The notes: a model not told the origin generated them from the letters alone. Shown: positions 1-10,551, counted from the first letter of the stretch. The stretch: DNA of 64,000 bases from Pardosa pseudoannulata (GCA_032207245.1 CM063501.1:84190865-84254864); one strand, 5' to 3'. A program made the numbers and translations.

Positions 1-386
1 CAGAATATACAAAAACGAAAAATATAGGTGGAGTTTCATCGTAGGTCTATAATGTATGGACTGGAAAACTTTGCAATAAATATGAACAATAGTGTTTTTT
101 TACTTAGAATGAGCGTAAGTTGAAAAAACACTATTATGAGTAAAACTATCAAAGACAAAATTTTAAATGCATTTAAAAAGAAAGTATCTAGGTTATGATA
201 TTAATAAAACAGCATGTACAGAGAGCTAACCGGGATTGGGGGAGGGAAGCAAAATTTATTTAATTTCAAGAGCCAGTAAATAGTGCTTTTGTCATCTATT
301 GAAATGTAACCAACTCCTTGCTGACGGAGATTAACTTTACGATAATTGGTTACTGGATAACTTCTTCTGGATCCCTTATACGATAA
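1..386. other. intergenic, no gene seen
   Basis: AT-rich sequence with no supported gene. It ends at the A that precedes the first Helitron. Confidence 0.5.
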
Positions 387-1199
387 TCCCCTATATAATA
401 TTAGCCTAATTTATCTGTCCGTCTGTGCTCGAATTTATGAAGCAGTTGGACCTGGAGTGGATTGAGGCATCCATCTTGAATTCTTGATGAGTTAGGGTTA
501 GCAACGTTCAAAATACACACCGTCATTCCTTTTCTAGCATTTAATGCCGTCATTTCAAACTATATTTTCCCCGGTTAAGAGCAGGCGATTAAATTTCTCA
601 ATTTGTCGCATCATAAATAGGTGAAAATAGCATATTTTTCTAGCATTATGACGTCATTCCTTTAACCATCTCAATTAATCATTTCTTATTTTAAATTATT
701 TAAATAGCGTCCGCATTATATTCATGCGTTTTATCACTGAATTTAGATAATACTTAAATAATTTTCTTTTATATTTGGCTTCAATATTAGATTACTTACA
801 TATGTGATAGTTTTAAATTTAATCCTCGATTGTTTTTGGCTGCAATGAAAATTTTATTACCGGTATTAACAACAAATTCTATATACCTCCAGAGTGTAGT
901 AGAAATTATAGTTTCATTCCTTTACTTCCATTAATTACAAAGACAAAAAAAAATTGGGAAGAATTTAACGATAATTTCAACGTAGCTAAGAAAACTAAAT
1001 TAATTTAACGTAATTATAAACTGCATTCCCAGTATCGGGAGACTTTAGAGAAGTATGATGACAAACTAATTATTGAGCTTGTTCCAGATAATTCTCTGCC
1101 AAAAAACAAACCATCTTTTTACCTTCCTCATAGTGTACTTTACGATACTCGAAAATTAAAAATTCTACTGATTCCGTCATATGACGGGTTATATGCTAG
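387..1199 (+). mobile_element. non-autonomous Helitron, copy 1
   Basis: An 813-bp element with canonical Helitron ends. It begins with TCCCCTATATAATA directly after an A. It ends with the palindrome CCGTCATATGACGG, a spacer of about 8 nt, then CTAG directly before a T. Insertion between A and T without target duplication is the Helitron signature. Two related copies with the same ends lie at 42535-43352 (same strand) and 13274-14173 (opposite strand). It encodes no Rep/helicase, so it would depend on an autonomous relative. Its 3' half holds a decayed BEL/Pao pol fragment. Confidence 0.8.
905..1170 (+). pseudogene. BEL/Pao pol fragment in Helitron copy 1, broken
   Basis: This stretch aligns by eye with the better preserved copy at 43057-43323. 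It can be read in pieces as the region just before the reverse transcriptase of BEL/Pao retrotransposons, including the part corresponding to IIELVPDNS. Stops and indels break it, for example near 1000-1020, so no protein is made. It was probably captured by an ancestral Helitron, because the related element at 42535 carries it at the same place. The family assignment is by pattern recognition only. Confidence 0.5.
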
Positions 1200-1339
1200 T
1201 TAGGGATACTATTAAAAAAGACAGTATCTTATTTACAAAAATAATTTACATTGATCAGTGTAATTTTAAAATTTAATTATACATTATAAGAAGTGTAAAT
1301 CTTTGATTTTATTTTGACACTACAGTAAAGCGTGAAACA

Positions 1340-1729
1340 AATGATTTGTAAGCATAGAAAAAAGATGGTTTGTTTTGAACGGGGAACTGTCAATTCTTGC
1401 CATGTTTCACAATTGTTACAGATTCTCCAGGGTAAGGCCACGCTTTTCAGTTTGCTCTTCGTCTTCGTCTCCCTCTTCATTTTCTTCTTCACTTGCAGAC
1501 TTTGTCCTCTGAAGAGCCAGTGGTATGTACTCTGAGTCAACTCATCTCTGTTTGACATGCAAGGATAATTCTCTCGCGTGCATCAACATGAAACAACGCT
1601 CCTTTCCTCAATGTGGCTACCGACACAGTTGTATTTTTTCATTTTTATATTTTGATGAATATTTTTGAAAAACCCGCGAAACACTGAAGCCGCAAAACAT
1701 GGATCGCGAAGTGGCGAGGGTACACTGTA
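1340..1729 (-). mobile_element. pogo/Tigger-like DNA transposon remnant
   Basis: The right end reads GCGAGGGTACACTG followed by TA, which is the inverted form of a pogo/Tigger-type terminus (TA then CAGTGTACCCTCGC). On the minus strand between about 1530 and 1380 one frame gives an acidic Glu/Asp-rich tract followed by GLTLENL, reminiscent of the C-terminal part of Tigger/jerky-type transposases, with stops. No convincing left terminus is visible, so this is a truncated or internally deleted copy. Confidence 0.35.
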
Positions 1730-1904
1730 TTCTTGTTCCTCTCTACGGAAATTCAAAGTTTGTTAAAATATTTTGAAGATACATCCACATAACTAATTTT
1801 AAGTTCAGTAAAATTTTCCCATGTTGAACAGTTAGAAATACAGTAGTAGCTTTTGATTAGGTCAAGATTTAGCGACCGTGTGACGTTAAAGGTATTGACA
1901 TGTG

Positions 1905-2070
1905 CAATTTAATTTAGTGCGGCGTTTATGCTGATGCAGCATTTTTGTGTAAATTTAGTACGTTTTAATGCCATTTTCCTTAATAGAACCGCTTCTGCTT
2001 ATTTGGTGTTTCTTAATGAAATTACGGTATTTATTTTTTACGCATGCAAAAAATGTCACTGACATCTTTT
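1905..2070 (+). repeat. dispersed direct repeat, copy 1
   Basis: Roughly 165 bp that match 2800-2965 in the same orientation at perhaps 70 percent by eye. Shared landmarks are GGCGGCGTTT or TGCGGCGTTT at the start, AAATTTAGTA in the middle and GAAATTAC..GTATTT near the end. No coding capacity. The second copy is preceded by a SINE head and the poly-G tracts. Confidence 0.5.
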
Positions 2071-2546
2071 AACTATATACAATTGAGAGCTTCAAATGTA
2101 GGCATCAGGAAATTCAGAATCTTCAGAAATACGTACATTTTCTCAATTGTCTTTTATTAAAATTTAATTATACATTTTCGTCTGATTTAGTATTTTCTCT
2201 TAACCATAATTTTCCAGAAGAAACGATGCAGCGTTTACGTGTTTAAAACTAAAATTTTCTGAATGGAAAGCGTTTCTCTAGCAATGTGGCTTTTATTTGT
2301 GATAAAAACATTAGTCCCTTATTCACCCTAAACTTAGTCTCAGAACAGTTACATGATTTCATTACTTAAAACAGTATTCACAACAGTTCCAATTCCAGGC
2401 ATTGTGGTTGCTACAAATTATCTAGTATAAGTCGTTGCTTTTGCGATAGTTTGGTTGCGAGCGCTACTGTTTTCTTTTTCGTTACGCAAGAACAAATGAT
2501 ATTCGGACCTATTGCCTGATTACTAGCATCTTCTAATATCTATCGT

Positions 2547-2580
<34 letters not shown>

Positions 2581-2618
2581 TGGGGGGGGGGGGGGGGGGG
2601 AAAAAAAATATTTTTTGT

Positions 2619-2679
<61 letters not shown>

Positions 2680-2694
2680 AAAAAAAAAAAAAAG

Positions 2695-2730
<36 letters not shown>
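2547..2730. repeat. four long poly-G tracts
   Basis: Four uninterrupted G runs lie at 2547-2578 (32), 2582-2600 (19), 2621-2678 (58) and 2697-2730 (34), separated by short T- or A-rich spacers. The open frames of poly-Gly and poly-Pro here are artefacts of the repeat. The strand could form G-quadruplexes. Run lengths may also be unreliable sequence or assembly output. Confidence 0.9.
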
Positions 2731-2732
<2 letters not shown>

Positions 2733-2743
2733 TTAAAGAATCT

Positions 2744-2805
2744 AGTAGTGGTATTCGAAACCACGCATTCTGGGGTCTAAACGCAGCGACCTACCATTTG
2801 GCCTA
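2744..2805 (-). repeat. tRNA-derived SINE head (family D)
   Basis: On the minus strand GGCCAAATGGTAGGTCGCTG resembles a pol III A box with a D arm. About 30 nt later GGTTTCGAATACC resembles a B box with one extra base. The arms do not fold into a clean tRNA, so a SINE head is more likely than a tRNA gene. Its 3' side runs into the poly-G/poly-C tracts. Confidence 0.4.
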
Positions 2806-2965
2806 ATTAGGGCGGCGTTTGCACTGATACAGAGTCTTTGGTCAAATTTAGTATTTTTTTCACCATTTTCATCGAGTACATTGTTCGTTGACATAGCGCT
2901 TTTACTGGAAATTACAGTATTTGTTTTTATGTTAATGCATTCAGGAGAAGTAATAAAAGAAATCA
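2800..2965 (+). repeat. dispersed direct repeat, copy 2
   Basis: Second copy of the repeat at 1905-2070, diverged. It ends just before the pogo-like element at 2972. Confidence 0.5.
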
Positions 2966-2971
2966 ATAGTA

Positions 2972-3727
2972 CAGTAGAACTTTGATTATCTGAAGTAATT
3001 GGGACTGAACCTGCTTCGGATAATCGAGAATTCATCAATAGCAATCTAGTTTAATATGTAGTATCGTCACTGAATTGTTATCATTACTATTTTAACTTTT
3101 AAATAAATTAAAATTATAAATGAAAATAAATTTATTTCTGAAACAAAAACCTACAATTGTTTGAATGGAAGCTTCATCTAGTGTAAATTGGCTACCCTTG
3201 TCATGCAGTTCTGTTTCGAAGTTTTCTTAAAAGCATGACTTCAGAGGAATTACACTGTTCCTGTTGTTCCAACCAGAGAAGGCCTTTAGAAACACTCAAA
3301 AGCGTCATTGTTACTGATCTTGTTTACTCCGGAATCATTCTCATCTTCATAATCATCATCTTCTTCTTTTAGAGAATTTCGGACTTCTGCTATGAATTCC
3401 TCATCATTGAGCAACCGAAAGCTAACATCTTCCACGTCACAATTCAACTGGAAGTTTACATCTCTATCTCCACAATTTTCAAAACTTTTCATTGTGCTAA
3501 AAACGCTTGGTAACTCAGTACCGTTATCTTTCACAATGTCTGTAGCATTTTCATCTGCGCCAGTTGAAAAATTACAAAAGGAATGTGGGAAAACACTTTA
3601 AAAATGCATGTTTGTAAAAAGAAAATTTTGGATGATAGTTGAAAGTGAAAAAAAAGGGAACAAGAAATCGACTTTAGTTAACGGAGAGTTTTGGTTAATC
3701 GAGGTTAAGATAATCGAGGTTCTACTG
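2972..3727 (-). mobile_element. pogo/Tigger-like element with TIRs and TA duplication
   Basis: The left end is TA then CAGTAGAACTTTGATTATC. The right end is GATAATCGAGGTTCTACTG then TA. The ends are inverted repeats of each other and flanked by TA, as expected for the Tc1/mariner superfamily. The terminal CAGTAGAACCTCGATTAT motif is typical of pogo/Tigger elements in animals. At 756 bp it is an internally deleted copy that keeps only the 3' part of a transposase gene on the minus strand. Confidence 0.75.
3190..3534 (-). pseudogene. pogo/Tigger transposase C-terminal fragment
   Basis: The minus strand has an 82-codon frame (3534-3286) with an acidic tract EEDDDYEDEND, common near the C terminus of pogo/Tigger transposases. 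Just downstream, in a different frame, the sequence reads GLLWLEQQEQCNSSEVMLLR. This resembles the conserved tail motif of these proteins (a Leu/Trp-rich helix, Gln-Glu-x-Cys, then Leu/Arg). A frameshift near 3286 separates the parts and the catalytic domain is absent, so the gene is dead. Confidence 0.55.
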
Positions 3728-3984
3728 TAGTTGTAAAAATATTAGTTTTATACCTAAAATGTGTACAACTGTTCTTTTATAGTTTCAGAAGTGACCAAAA
3801 TTGTGTTTCGAAACATTAATTTTATATTTTCACATAATTTTTGTATTCACATACTGTAAGGTATAAAATTGATAAGTTTGAAAATGATAGTACAGTTAGT
3901 GATGTACCTGAAGTGTTTCAAATATTCATAAAATAAAAAAAGAATGTTTTAGAAAACATTTAAAGTTTTAACTAGAAACAATGG

Positions 3985-4346
3985 TACTCGATCATTCCAT
4001 AGAAATGGGCGTGACACATTGAATTTAATCTTTTTATCACTTTTCTATAAAGAATATAATGTTTCGAATATATGTTTTTGAAGCAATTGTAACACATAAG
4101 GAAGAATTTTACAAAAAATAAAGATTTTACGTTTCTTGTCTACATGTTTAAAAAATTATAAATATGCTGTTACGGGTGTGACAATTATATCACACCAATA
4201 ATATTTTTAAACATGTAAAGTAGAAACAAAAATTCTTTATTGTTTGAAAAATACAAAAAATATATATTTGAAATATTATATTTTTTATAGACAAGTGATA
4301 AAAAAGTAGTTTAATGTGCCACACGAGTTTCTATGGAATGACCGTA
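3985..4346. mobile_element. fold-back MITE, Tc1/mariner-like
   Basis: A 362-bp element that is almost entirely two inverted arms of about 170 nt. The left end reads TACTCGATCATTCCATAGAA; the right end inverted reads TACGGTCATTCCATAGAAAC. Matching continues inward through TTTATCACTT, CTATAAA, ATATAAT and, near the centre, ACATGTTTAAAAA. TA borders suggest a Tc1/mariner-type origin. A degraded piece of the same end appears near 41736-41775. No coding capacity. Confidence 0.7.
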
Positions 4347-5363
4347 CTGCATGTTGCTGTAATAGATTTATTCATTATAGGTTAATGAACACTAGAAAAG
4401 CTTTTCATATCATTCTTAGTTATATTTCGTAATTAAATGACAATGGGATAGAAATATCGGATTTTCAGTTAAATTTTGCTCATCTGAAAGTTCACTGTCA
4501 ACTTAAGTTTGCTAAGAATTAGATTTCAGTGCAGAAAGGCAGGCTTTGACAGGCAACTAACTGTATAGAAATCTGTTTGCTTATATTTTGTTGCCACCAT
4601 CAGACAATTAGTTATTCTGCATGACAGAGTGATTTTTCTTTCCATTTATTTCTAAATTTTTATTTATTCACTAAGAATTGGACAGTTCAAAATTACAGAT
4701 GAACTTGGCTATAGTGAACTTGGATTATTCAAGTTTTGCAAATCCCCATTGAATTTCCGATAAATTGTAATGTTAAAATTAAGAGGTTAATTTGATGGAA
4801 ATTTGAGAATGCTTTCTTAATTCGAATTCAACGAAGTCATAATTCTCGATACATATGCTTTTTTATTTCTTATATTTTCCAAATTGTCATTAGAATCATA
4901 TCTCGCACTTTGTCCTAATTCCTTTGCAATTATTGTATTGATTGCTTTGAAGTAGGAACAATAATGGGATTTCGTTTTACCCATTATTTTAAGTTTACCC
5001 AAATAAACAATGTGAGTTGTGTGTTATATACATTTAACGAAATTTTACAATTTGAATTTTAGATGGTTTTAAGCATTTTGCATTCCTTATAAAAATTCGA
5101 ATTATCAAAAATTCATATAGATAAGACATGGATTATACGTGTTTCAAAGTTGAAATTCAACGTCTACAGCGTATCCAAATTAATTTTATATTTACATCTA
5201 CCAGCTTCAAAATATTATATCACTGAAATTTATCATTTGCCTCCCTTAGGCAATTTAGTTGGGTATTTTTATGCCGTAACATACAGTTCTTACTCAATAT
5301 ATCGGGACGTACTATATCGGCTCGGAGATCAAAGATCACTGTATTTTGCTAATAAAACTTACA
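4347..5363. other. intergenic, nothing recognised
   Basis: AT-rich sequence. Short open frames on both strands lack recognisable motifs and splice context. Confidence 0.4.
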
Positions 5364-5396
5364 AAAAGTAGACCGTAGTGCTCCAAACCAAACCAA
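5364..5396 (+). repeat. SINE-A 3' tail fragment
   Basis: Contains AGTAGACCGTAGTGCTCCAA followed by ACCAAACC, the conserved 3' segment of the SINE seen in full near 6772 and 51826. The rest of the element is missing. Confidence 0.6.
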
Positions 5397-5599
5397 CCCC
5401 ACACCCTTTAGATAGGGAGTCCCTATTGCATCATCCATAGAAATTGAGGGAGGAACTGGACAATCAAGCGTTGAAGGTGTCCTAGGGCCTTTGTTTGGAA
5501 TTCCAATCGGTAAAGTTAGGGAAGAATTGCACCTCTGTCAGTAAAAATGTAATTTTCGCTGACATTTTCATTTCATTAGTTGGTCAGTGATGAGTTCCA
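5397..5599. other. unassigned spacer
   Basis: Moderate-GC sequence between the SINE fragment and the transposase remnant. No left terminal repeat of the pogo-like element could be found in it. Confidence 0.4.
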
Positions 5600-5794
5600 A
5601 TGATGTCGAAATGCGTTTTTCTAAATCTCGAGCAGAGCATTGAAGTTCTGCGTGAATATGAGAATGGCAAATCGGCAAGAAAGTTAGCTGAATTATTTAA
5701 CTGCGGAAGAACAGAAATCAACAAAGTCATTAAAGAAAATAATTTGATTTTGAAGGAGTACGAAGACTACAGAACAAACAGAAACAAACTGTAG
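5600..5794 (+). pseudogene. pogo/Tigger transposase N-terminal domain
   Basis: A 64-codon frame whose residues 8-60 read as a CENP-B/psq-type helix-turn-helix: LNLEQSIEVLREYENGKSAR, then a KLAELFNCGRT helix, then INKVIKENN. This domain opens pogo/Tigger transposases and binds the terminal repeats. The second HTH and the DDE catalytic domain are missing, so it is a fragment. A pogo-type terminal repeat lies downstream at 5940-6011, in the expected order for an internally deleted element. Domestication is possible in principle but nothing supports it. Confidence 0.6.
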
Positions 5795-5939
5795 CCTTAA
5801 AAAAATGTAAAGAAGCATGAAATAAAGTACTATTTTCTCTTTAGATAAGTTTTAAATTTCATTTACATAAGGAATATATGTCAGACTTGTTTATATTACG
5901 TATTATAATAATTATCTTAAAATAGTAAATAAAACCCTT

Positions 5940-6008
5940 CAGAGCGGCCAACCTCTCTAAGTAGCCAAATATTGTCGGTACGGAGGGTGGCTGCTCAGAG
6001 AGGTTTCA

Positions 6009-6011
<3 letters not shown>
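5940..6011 (+). mobile_element. right terminal repeat of a pogo-like element
   Basis: Ends with CAGAGAGGTTTCACTG followed by TA; inverted, this is TA then CAGTGAAACCTCTCTG. The adjacent TA duplication merges into a long (TA)n tract, suggesting insertion into a TA repeat. No matching left end was found. Confidence 0.55.

Positions 6012-6074
<63 letters not shown>
6012..6074. repeat. (TA)n microsatellite
   Basis: About 31 TA units directly abutting the pogo-like right terminus. Confidence 0.95.
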
Positions 6075-6081
<7 letters not shown>

Positions 6082-6473
6082 AACTCACATATATGAAACA
6101 TATAGTAGCATGCCATGCTTCAGGGATGTAACGAAGTCGAATGGGTGTAGTCGTTGGCGAAAAGAATAAGATTTATCAAGAGAGTTTTAGCAGCATCTTT
6201 ATTTAACAACGCCCAACAGCAAAATCCCTCAAAAAATGGTCATGTGGCCTTTTATAACTTTGGGGACGCCACAGGCGTGATAAAAAGAATGTGCTTATGC
6301 AGTAAAATACGTTGGCTAGTTAATTTCGCCAAGAAGAAGGATATTTTTCTAAGACAAAAGAATTTAACGCCGAGAGGGCACTAAGAAGATGACGAAATCA
6401 CGAATTTGATGGTTTTTTAATATAGGAGTTAGTAATTTTAGTTTAATACTAAAGTATTAAATTTTTACATTAC
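6075..6473. other. unassigned spacer between two (TA)n tracts
   Basis: A moderate-GC stretch with a 76-codon plus-strand frame (6154-6384) that I do not recognise. It may be an unidentified repeat. Confidence 0.3.
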
Positions 6474-6478
6474 ATATA

Positions 6479-6522
<44 letters not shown>
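6474..6522. repeat. (TA)n microsatellite
   Basis: TA units with one TG interruption near 6483. Confidence 0.9.
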
Positions 6523-6524
<2 letters not shown>

Positions 6525-6771
6525 CTTATGTGTATATGGGTTTATATATACAGTCAGTCGACTTTCGATATCTTGACATATTTTGAACTATAACAATTGC
6601 CGATGGTCTGTTATTCTCGTTTCTTTGAGATGCTTTTGTTAATAATGGTTGTGGTTTAATCCTCTACCCTGGCCTAGGCGTTTATAAGTGCTTTGGGGTT
6701 TGTCCAAAGATGATCTGTTTCTTGTTTCTGTTAGATCTTTTCGCACTATGCCGAACAACAGCATTAATGCC

Positions 6772-7005
6772 AGAAGATGGCTGAATGTGTACTGTGATGT
6801 TGTGTGGTTCCAGGTCCAGGTCCTGTGGGTTCGAACCCTGGAGGTAGCCGGTCTTAGCCGTTTGAAGTTGTCTTTAAGTAGTAGGTCCCGGTCTCATTAA
6901 CTCTCGTGTAGCAAAAAAGTAGACCGAAATTCTCTAAACCAAATAACAGCATCAACCCCGTGGAACATGCCTTACAGTATCATAGAGAGCTGTTCCTATA
7001 AAAAC
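6772..7005 (+). repeat. SINE-A, near full length
   Basis: A tRNA-derived SINE. A degenerate A box (GATGGCTGAATG) is followed about 45 nt later by the B box GGGTTCGAACCC. The body has TAGCCG and GGTCCCGGTCTCATTAACTC, then GTAGACCGAAATTCTCTAAA. The copy continues into a tail with AACAGCATCAACCCCGTGGA and ACAGTATCATAGAG. The same tail is on the opposite-strand copy at 8396-8607, so it belongs to the element. Confidence 0.75.
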
Positions 7006-8395
7006 ACACTTATTATTCTTAATTTCTTAGATAATATTCAACTTATCTTAATTTCTATATCTTCAAATATTCAATTAGACTGAATATTCAACAGAATATT
7101 CTTTGTACTCAGAATTCTTTAGGCTCTATCTGCTGATTGTCATTTAAATCAAGTCTGTACTTTCACTAAACAAACATTTATTAACTACGGAACAACACGA
7201 TACTACAACATTAAATCTAAACACAATATTAAGGGTTTCATGATACATTAGTTAGTATCAATTCGGAGTAACAATTACGCACATTCGCGCGTTCAGTCGA
7301 ATCTCACATCTCTTCTGAAAAATAATAAAAATTAAAGTCAAAGTAAGTTCAAGTGGCGCCGTCTCGCGGTGGATTGAGTTCGTAATAGTCAATCTGCTTC
7401 AGTTCCTATGAGAATGCGCCTAGGTACAGAGAGTAAGTATAGAGAGAGAAGATCTTTGTATTTTGCTAGGCATGGTGTCACAGCCTGGGTTGTTTGGGAA
7501 GATTATTTAGAGAAAACGACAATAAAGCTAAGATAAAAGTGTCGTTTTTAGTGTCAACAATTAATACTTGACTTTAAGAAGAAGTAATTGCTAAAAAGAA
7601 ACAAAACGATTTTGTTCAAGAGCTGATAAATTGTTATTTTCTTTTAGTCAAATGTCCTGTGTACGGCATATACGTACTTATCCAATGATTTTTCATTATT
7701 TAGGACAATTATTATAATTATTACAATTATTAGTGTATACACCATGAGTGCTTATCTACACGAAATAACGACATTACATCTTAAACTTTACTAAATAATC
7801 CTCCACCGCATAGACTGGTTCAACCTTGAAAGATTCAAATCTGTTATTTTGAGTCTGAAAGTTTTACCGTTCCGTATCAGTCAGTGTCTCGAGTTATTTA
7901 TTCTGAGCGCTTTATATTTTTCTATCCTTCTATTTATATATATCAAAGAAAACGTTTATTTTGACAGGTGGAAGAATAAATAGCTGTCATCTCCCCCGTT
8001 TTTCTTTTCCTTCTGCTGTTCTTGCATAACTGAAGCACATCACGCGTTTATTCCACATGGCAGTTTGTTTGCTCGTTTCGTTTTGTTCCCAATTATCTTA
8101 TTGTTTTCATTGTAAATTTTCGATTTAAGGGTTTGATAAATAGAGGTTATATAGCGTTTTCTTTGTAAATTATTAACTTGGAGTTATCGTTCAAAATTAT
8201 TTAACTCATTGCTACATTGTAAGGCAATATCGAAGGTAAAAACCCGAATGAACTCCCTTTGTTCGATACTGGGAAATCATCTTACAGGAGTCACTGGTTG
8301 TTTGATCAGCACTTGATGCTGTTTTAATACATACTGCCTATGATTCAGCGTAGTGACGTCACAGCACTGGACCAGGCGCAATATCCGATTAGGCT
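7006..8395. other. intergenic, nothing recognised
   Basis: About 1.4 kb between two inverted SINE-A copies. A slightly GC-richer patch at 7260-7440 has no clear identity. No gene or terminal repeats seen. Confidence 0.4.
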
Positions 8396-8607
8396 CATTT
8401 TCATAAAAATAGCACTCTATAGCACTGTGAGACACGTTCCATCGGGTTGATGCTGTTATTTGGTTTAGATCGGTTTAGAGTGTCACGGTCTACTTTTCTA
8501 TTGCACGAGGGTTAACAAGACCAGGACCTACTGCTTAAAGCCAACTGCGAACGGCTTTGAACAACCATGCTAGCGAAAGGATTTGAACCAGCGGACTTTG
8601 GTGAACC
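8396..8607 (-). repeat. SINE-A, 5' truncated
   Basis: The minus strand gives the B box GGTTCAAATCC, the body AGCCGTTCGCAGTTGGCTTT, GGTCCTGGTCTTGTTAACCC and GTAGACCGTGACACTCTAAA. It then gives the extended tail AACAGCATCAACCCGATGGA and TGCTATAGAGTGCTATTTTT. The A box region is missing. It lies inverted to the copy at 6772, about 1.4 kb away. Confidence 0.75.
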
Positions 8608-9239
8608 AGCTCCTTTAAAGAATAACATATATTTGGATATTTTTGTTGATCTAATGTTCAACGTTATTTGCAGCTGTCTATTTAACAGAAAATTTAATCA
8701 GGAGCATAAAAATTTAATTAATTTATCTTAATTAATTTAAACAATGCCTACGTATTAGCATATACTACATATACATAATCTACAAAATTTTTTTAAAAAC
8801 CCATTCCTGAAATCTACAAAATTAAAAATTTAAAAAAATAATCAAAACAAAAGAGAGTAATGGCAACTGAATATGAGCAGGATTTTGTTATTTTTCTAAC
8901 AATGTTCCTAGAGATAACTTCTTTCATTTCCATGTTTACATTATCATTACGGCACATTCCCTTCTTCTTGTGTCTAGATTCTTTTATTGAAAAGCCGTTT
9001 TTATGCAAACAATAACGGTAGGTGTTCCAGAGGTGGCAAAAAAATGGACATGCATGAGGGTATATGATAAAGGGGGGAGGGAGATATTCTTTACTAGTGA
9101 TTGCACAGGAATCTTAATTACATTGTAAAGTCATAGTACTAATTTTAGTCATTAAATACTAAATAAGTAAAAACTTGTGATTAGAACAACATCTATACAT
9201 ACACATAATAAAATTGTAATTTTTATTTCTAAAATTAAA
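8608..9239. other. intergenic, nothing recognised
   Basis: AT-rich. A 64-codon minus-strand frame at 8814-9008 shows no motif. Confidence 0.4.
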
Positions 9240-9405
9240 CCCAAATTTCTACAAACTTTCTGATTTGGTGAAGGACTCTTGTCTGTAGCTCAAACCTTTC
9301 GCTCCTTCAAGGTCCTGGTCTTACTCTATGTTTAATATGAGTCCACATACTTTACAGTTGTTTAAATAATGAATAGTTTGAAAAAGATATTTTACGTTAT
9401 GCCAT
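9240..9405. repeat. partial copy of the 189-bp repeat
   Basis: Matches the tandem units at 10552-10930 through TCTGATTTGGTGAAGGACTC, CTCTATGTTTAATATG and CCACATACTTTACAGTTG. The shared flank TTGAAAAAGATATTTTACG shows that the repeated segment extends past the unit. Confidence 0.65.
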
Positions 9406-10276
9406 ATTGTGATGAGGTGATTTAGATCTGTTATATAATTGATTCATTCATACATGAAGTAAAGTGTTCGGGATCTAAATCTGACCTCATCACATAATTG
9501 TTAACAGATAGAGGATCATAAATATTGGATATTGTTGTCTTGTACGGTTGTCTCGGGCGGGGTTCTGATTCCAGTCCCAGATTAGAATCCCGTCTCCGTA
9601 CTTGACATTAAATAAGAATGTACCTTTGTGGAGTATTTATGAGTCCCTAAGGGACAGTGCCCAATTAGAAGGGATAAGATTATTCACGTTGGCGGTCTCA
9701 GGGAGGGGTTTCGTCAGACCAATGAAATTCTTACAACTACCCCGATTGGACGACAAGAAGGAAGAGGGGACAAGGTTGAAATAAATAAATATAAAAAATC
9801 TAAAAAAATGAGAGGTGGTTGAGGAGGTCCCAGAGAGAGGAGGTTCGGAAGTCCCCAAAAGTAGGTGTTCGAAAGTCGGTAGTCCAGTCGGGTCCGACGG
9901 ATGTTCGTGAGTCCAGAGGAAAAGGTGCTCGATAGTTCAGACTAGGAGAGTCCAGCCAAATCCGACAGGAAGTGTTCCAGCACCAAATAGTACGGCCGCA
10001 AACCAGAGACTCAGGAGGAAACCCCTGACGAGACCAACGGATGATATATAGATTCCCTCTCCTGATCAGCCATAGATACCCTTCAACCAGAAGTGTTCCG
10101 GGCCCAACATTTTAGACCCACAAATGTACCCCAAATTTAAATACATTTTTGAAATTGAGATTAGGTCCTCTATCTATTTACAAAATTACTTAAGTAAATA
10201 AAAAATTTGTCAGAACTAATTTTAGAAGATGTTAACAAAGATTATTTTATGAAAATTAGCATAAGTTTTGTATGTA
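9406..10276. other. unassigned, includes a GC-richer block
   Basis: The part from about 9540 to 10130 is richer in G and C than its surroundings, with many GGTCC/GAGTCC-like words. It looks like non-coding sequence of an unidentified repeat. No RT, gag or integrase motif is readable. Confidence 0.3.

Positions 10277-10302
<26 letters not shown>
10277..10302. repeat. (TA)n microsatellite
   Basis: About 13 TA units. Confidence 0.9.
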
Positions 10303-10309
<7 letters not shown>

Positions 10310-10551
10310 TTTACTTTTTTTTAATACTAAGCTAGTCTCGGTTGCTGTCAATTTAGCTGTTAGTTTATTTTCATATTTATATGCGTAGTTTCTCAGAACC
10401 TGTGGTTAAATTTAGTACAAAAATACTTAACACAACGCAATTAAAAATAAATCACCACTATATAATTGATCACAGGTTGATACTCAAATATAAACGAGGA
10501 CTACACGACACATATATCTACGAAAAACATCTTTTTTTCGGCATGTTTACT

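Noticed and set aside
2540..2806. Poly-Gly and poly-Pro proteins
   Set aside because: They are translations of G runs.
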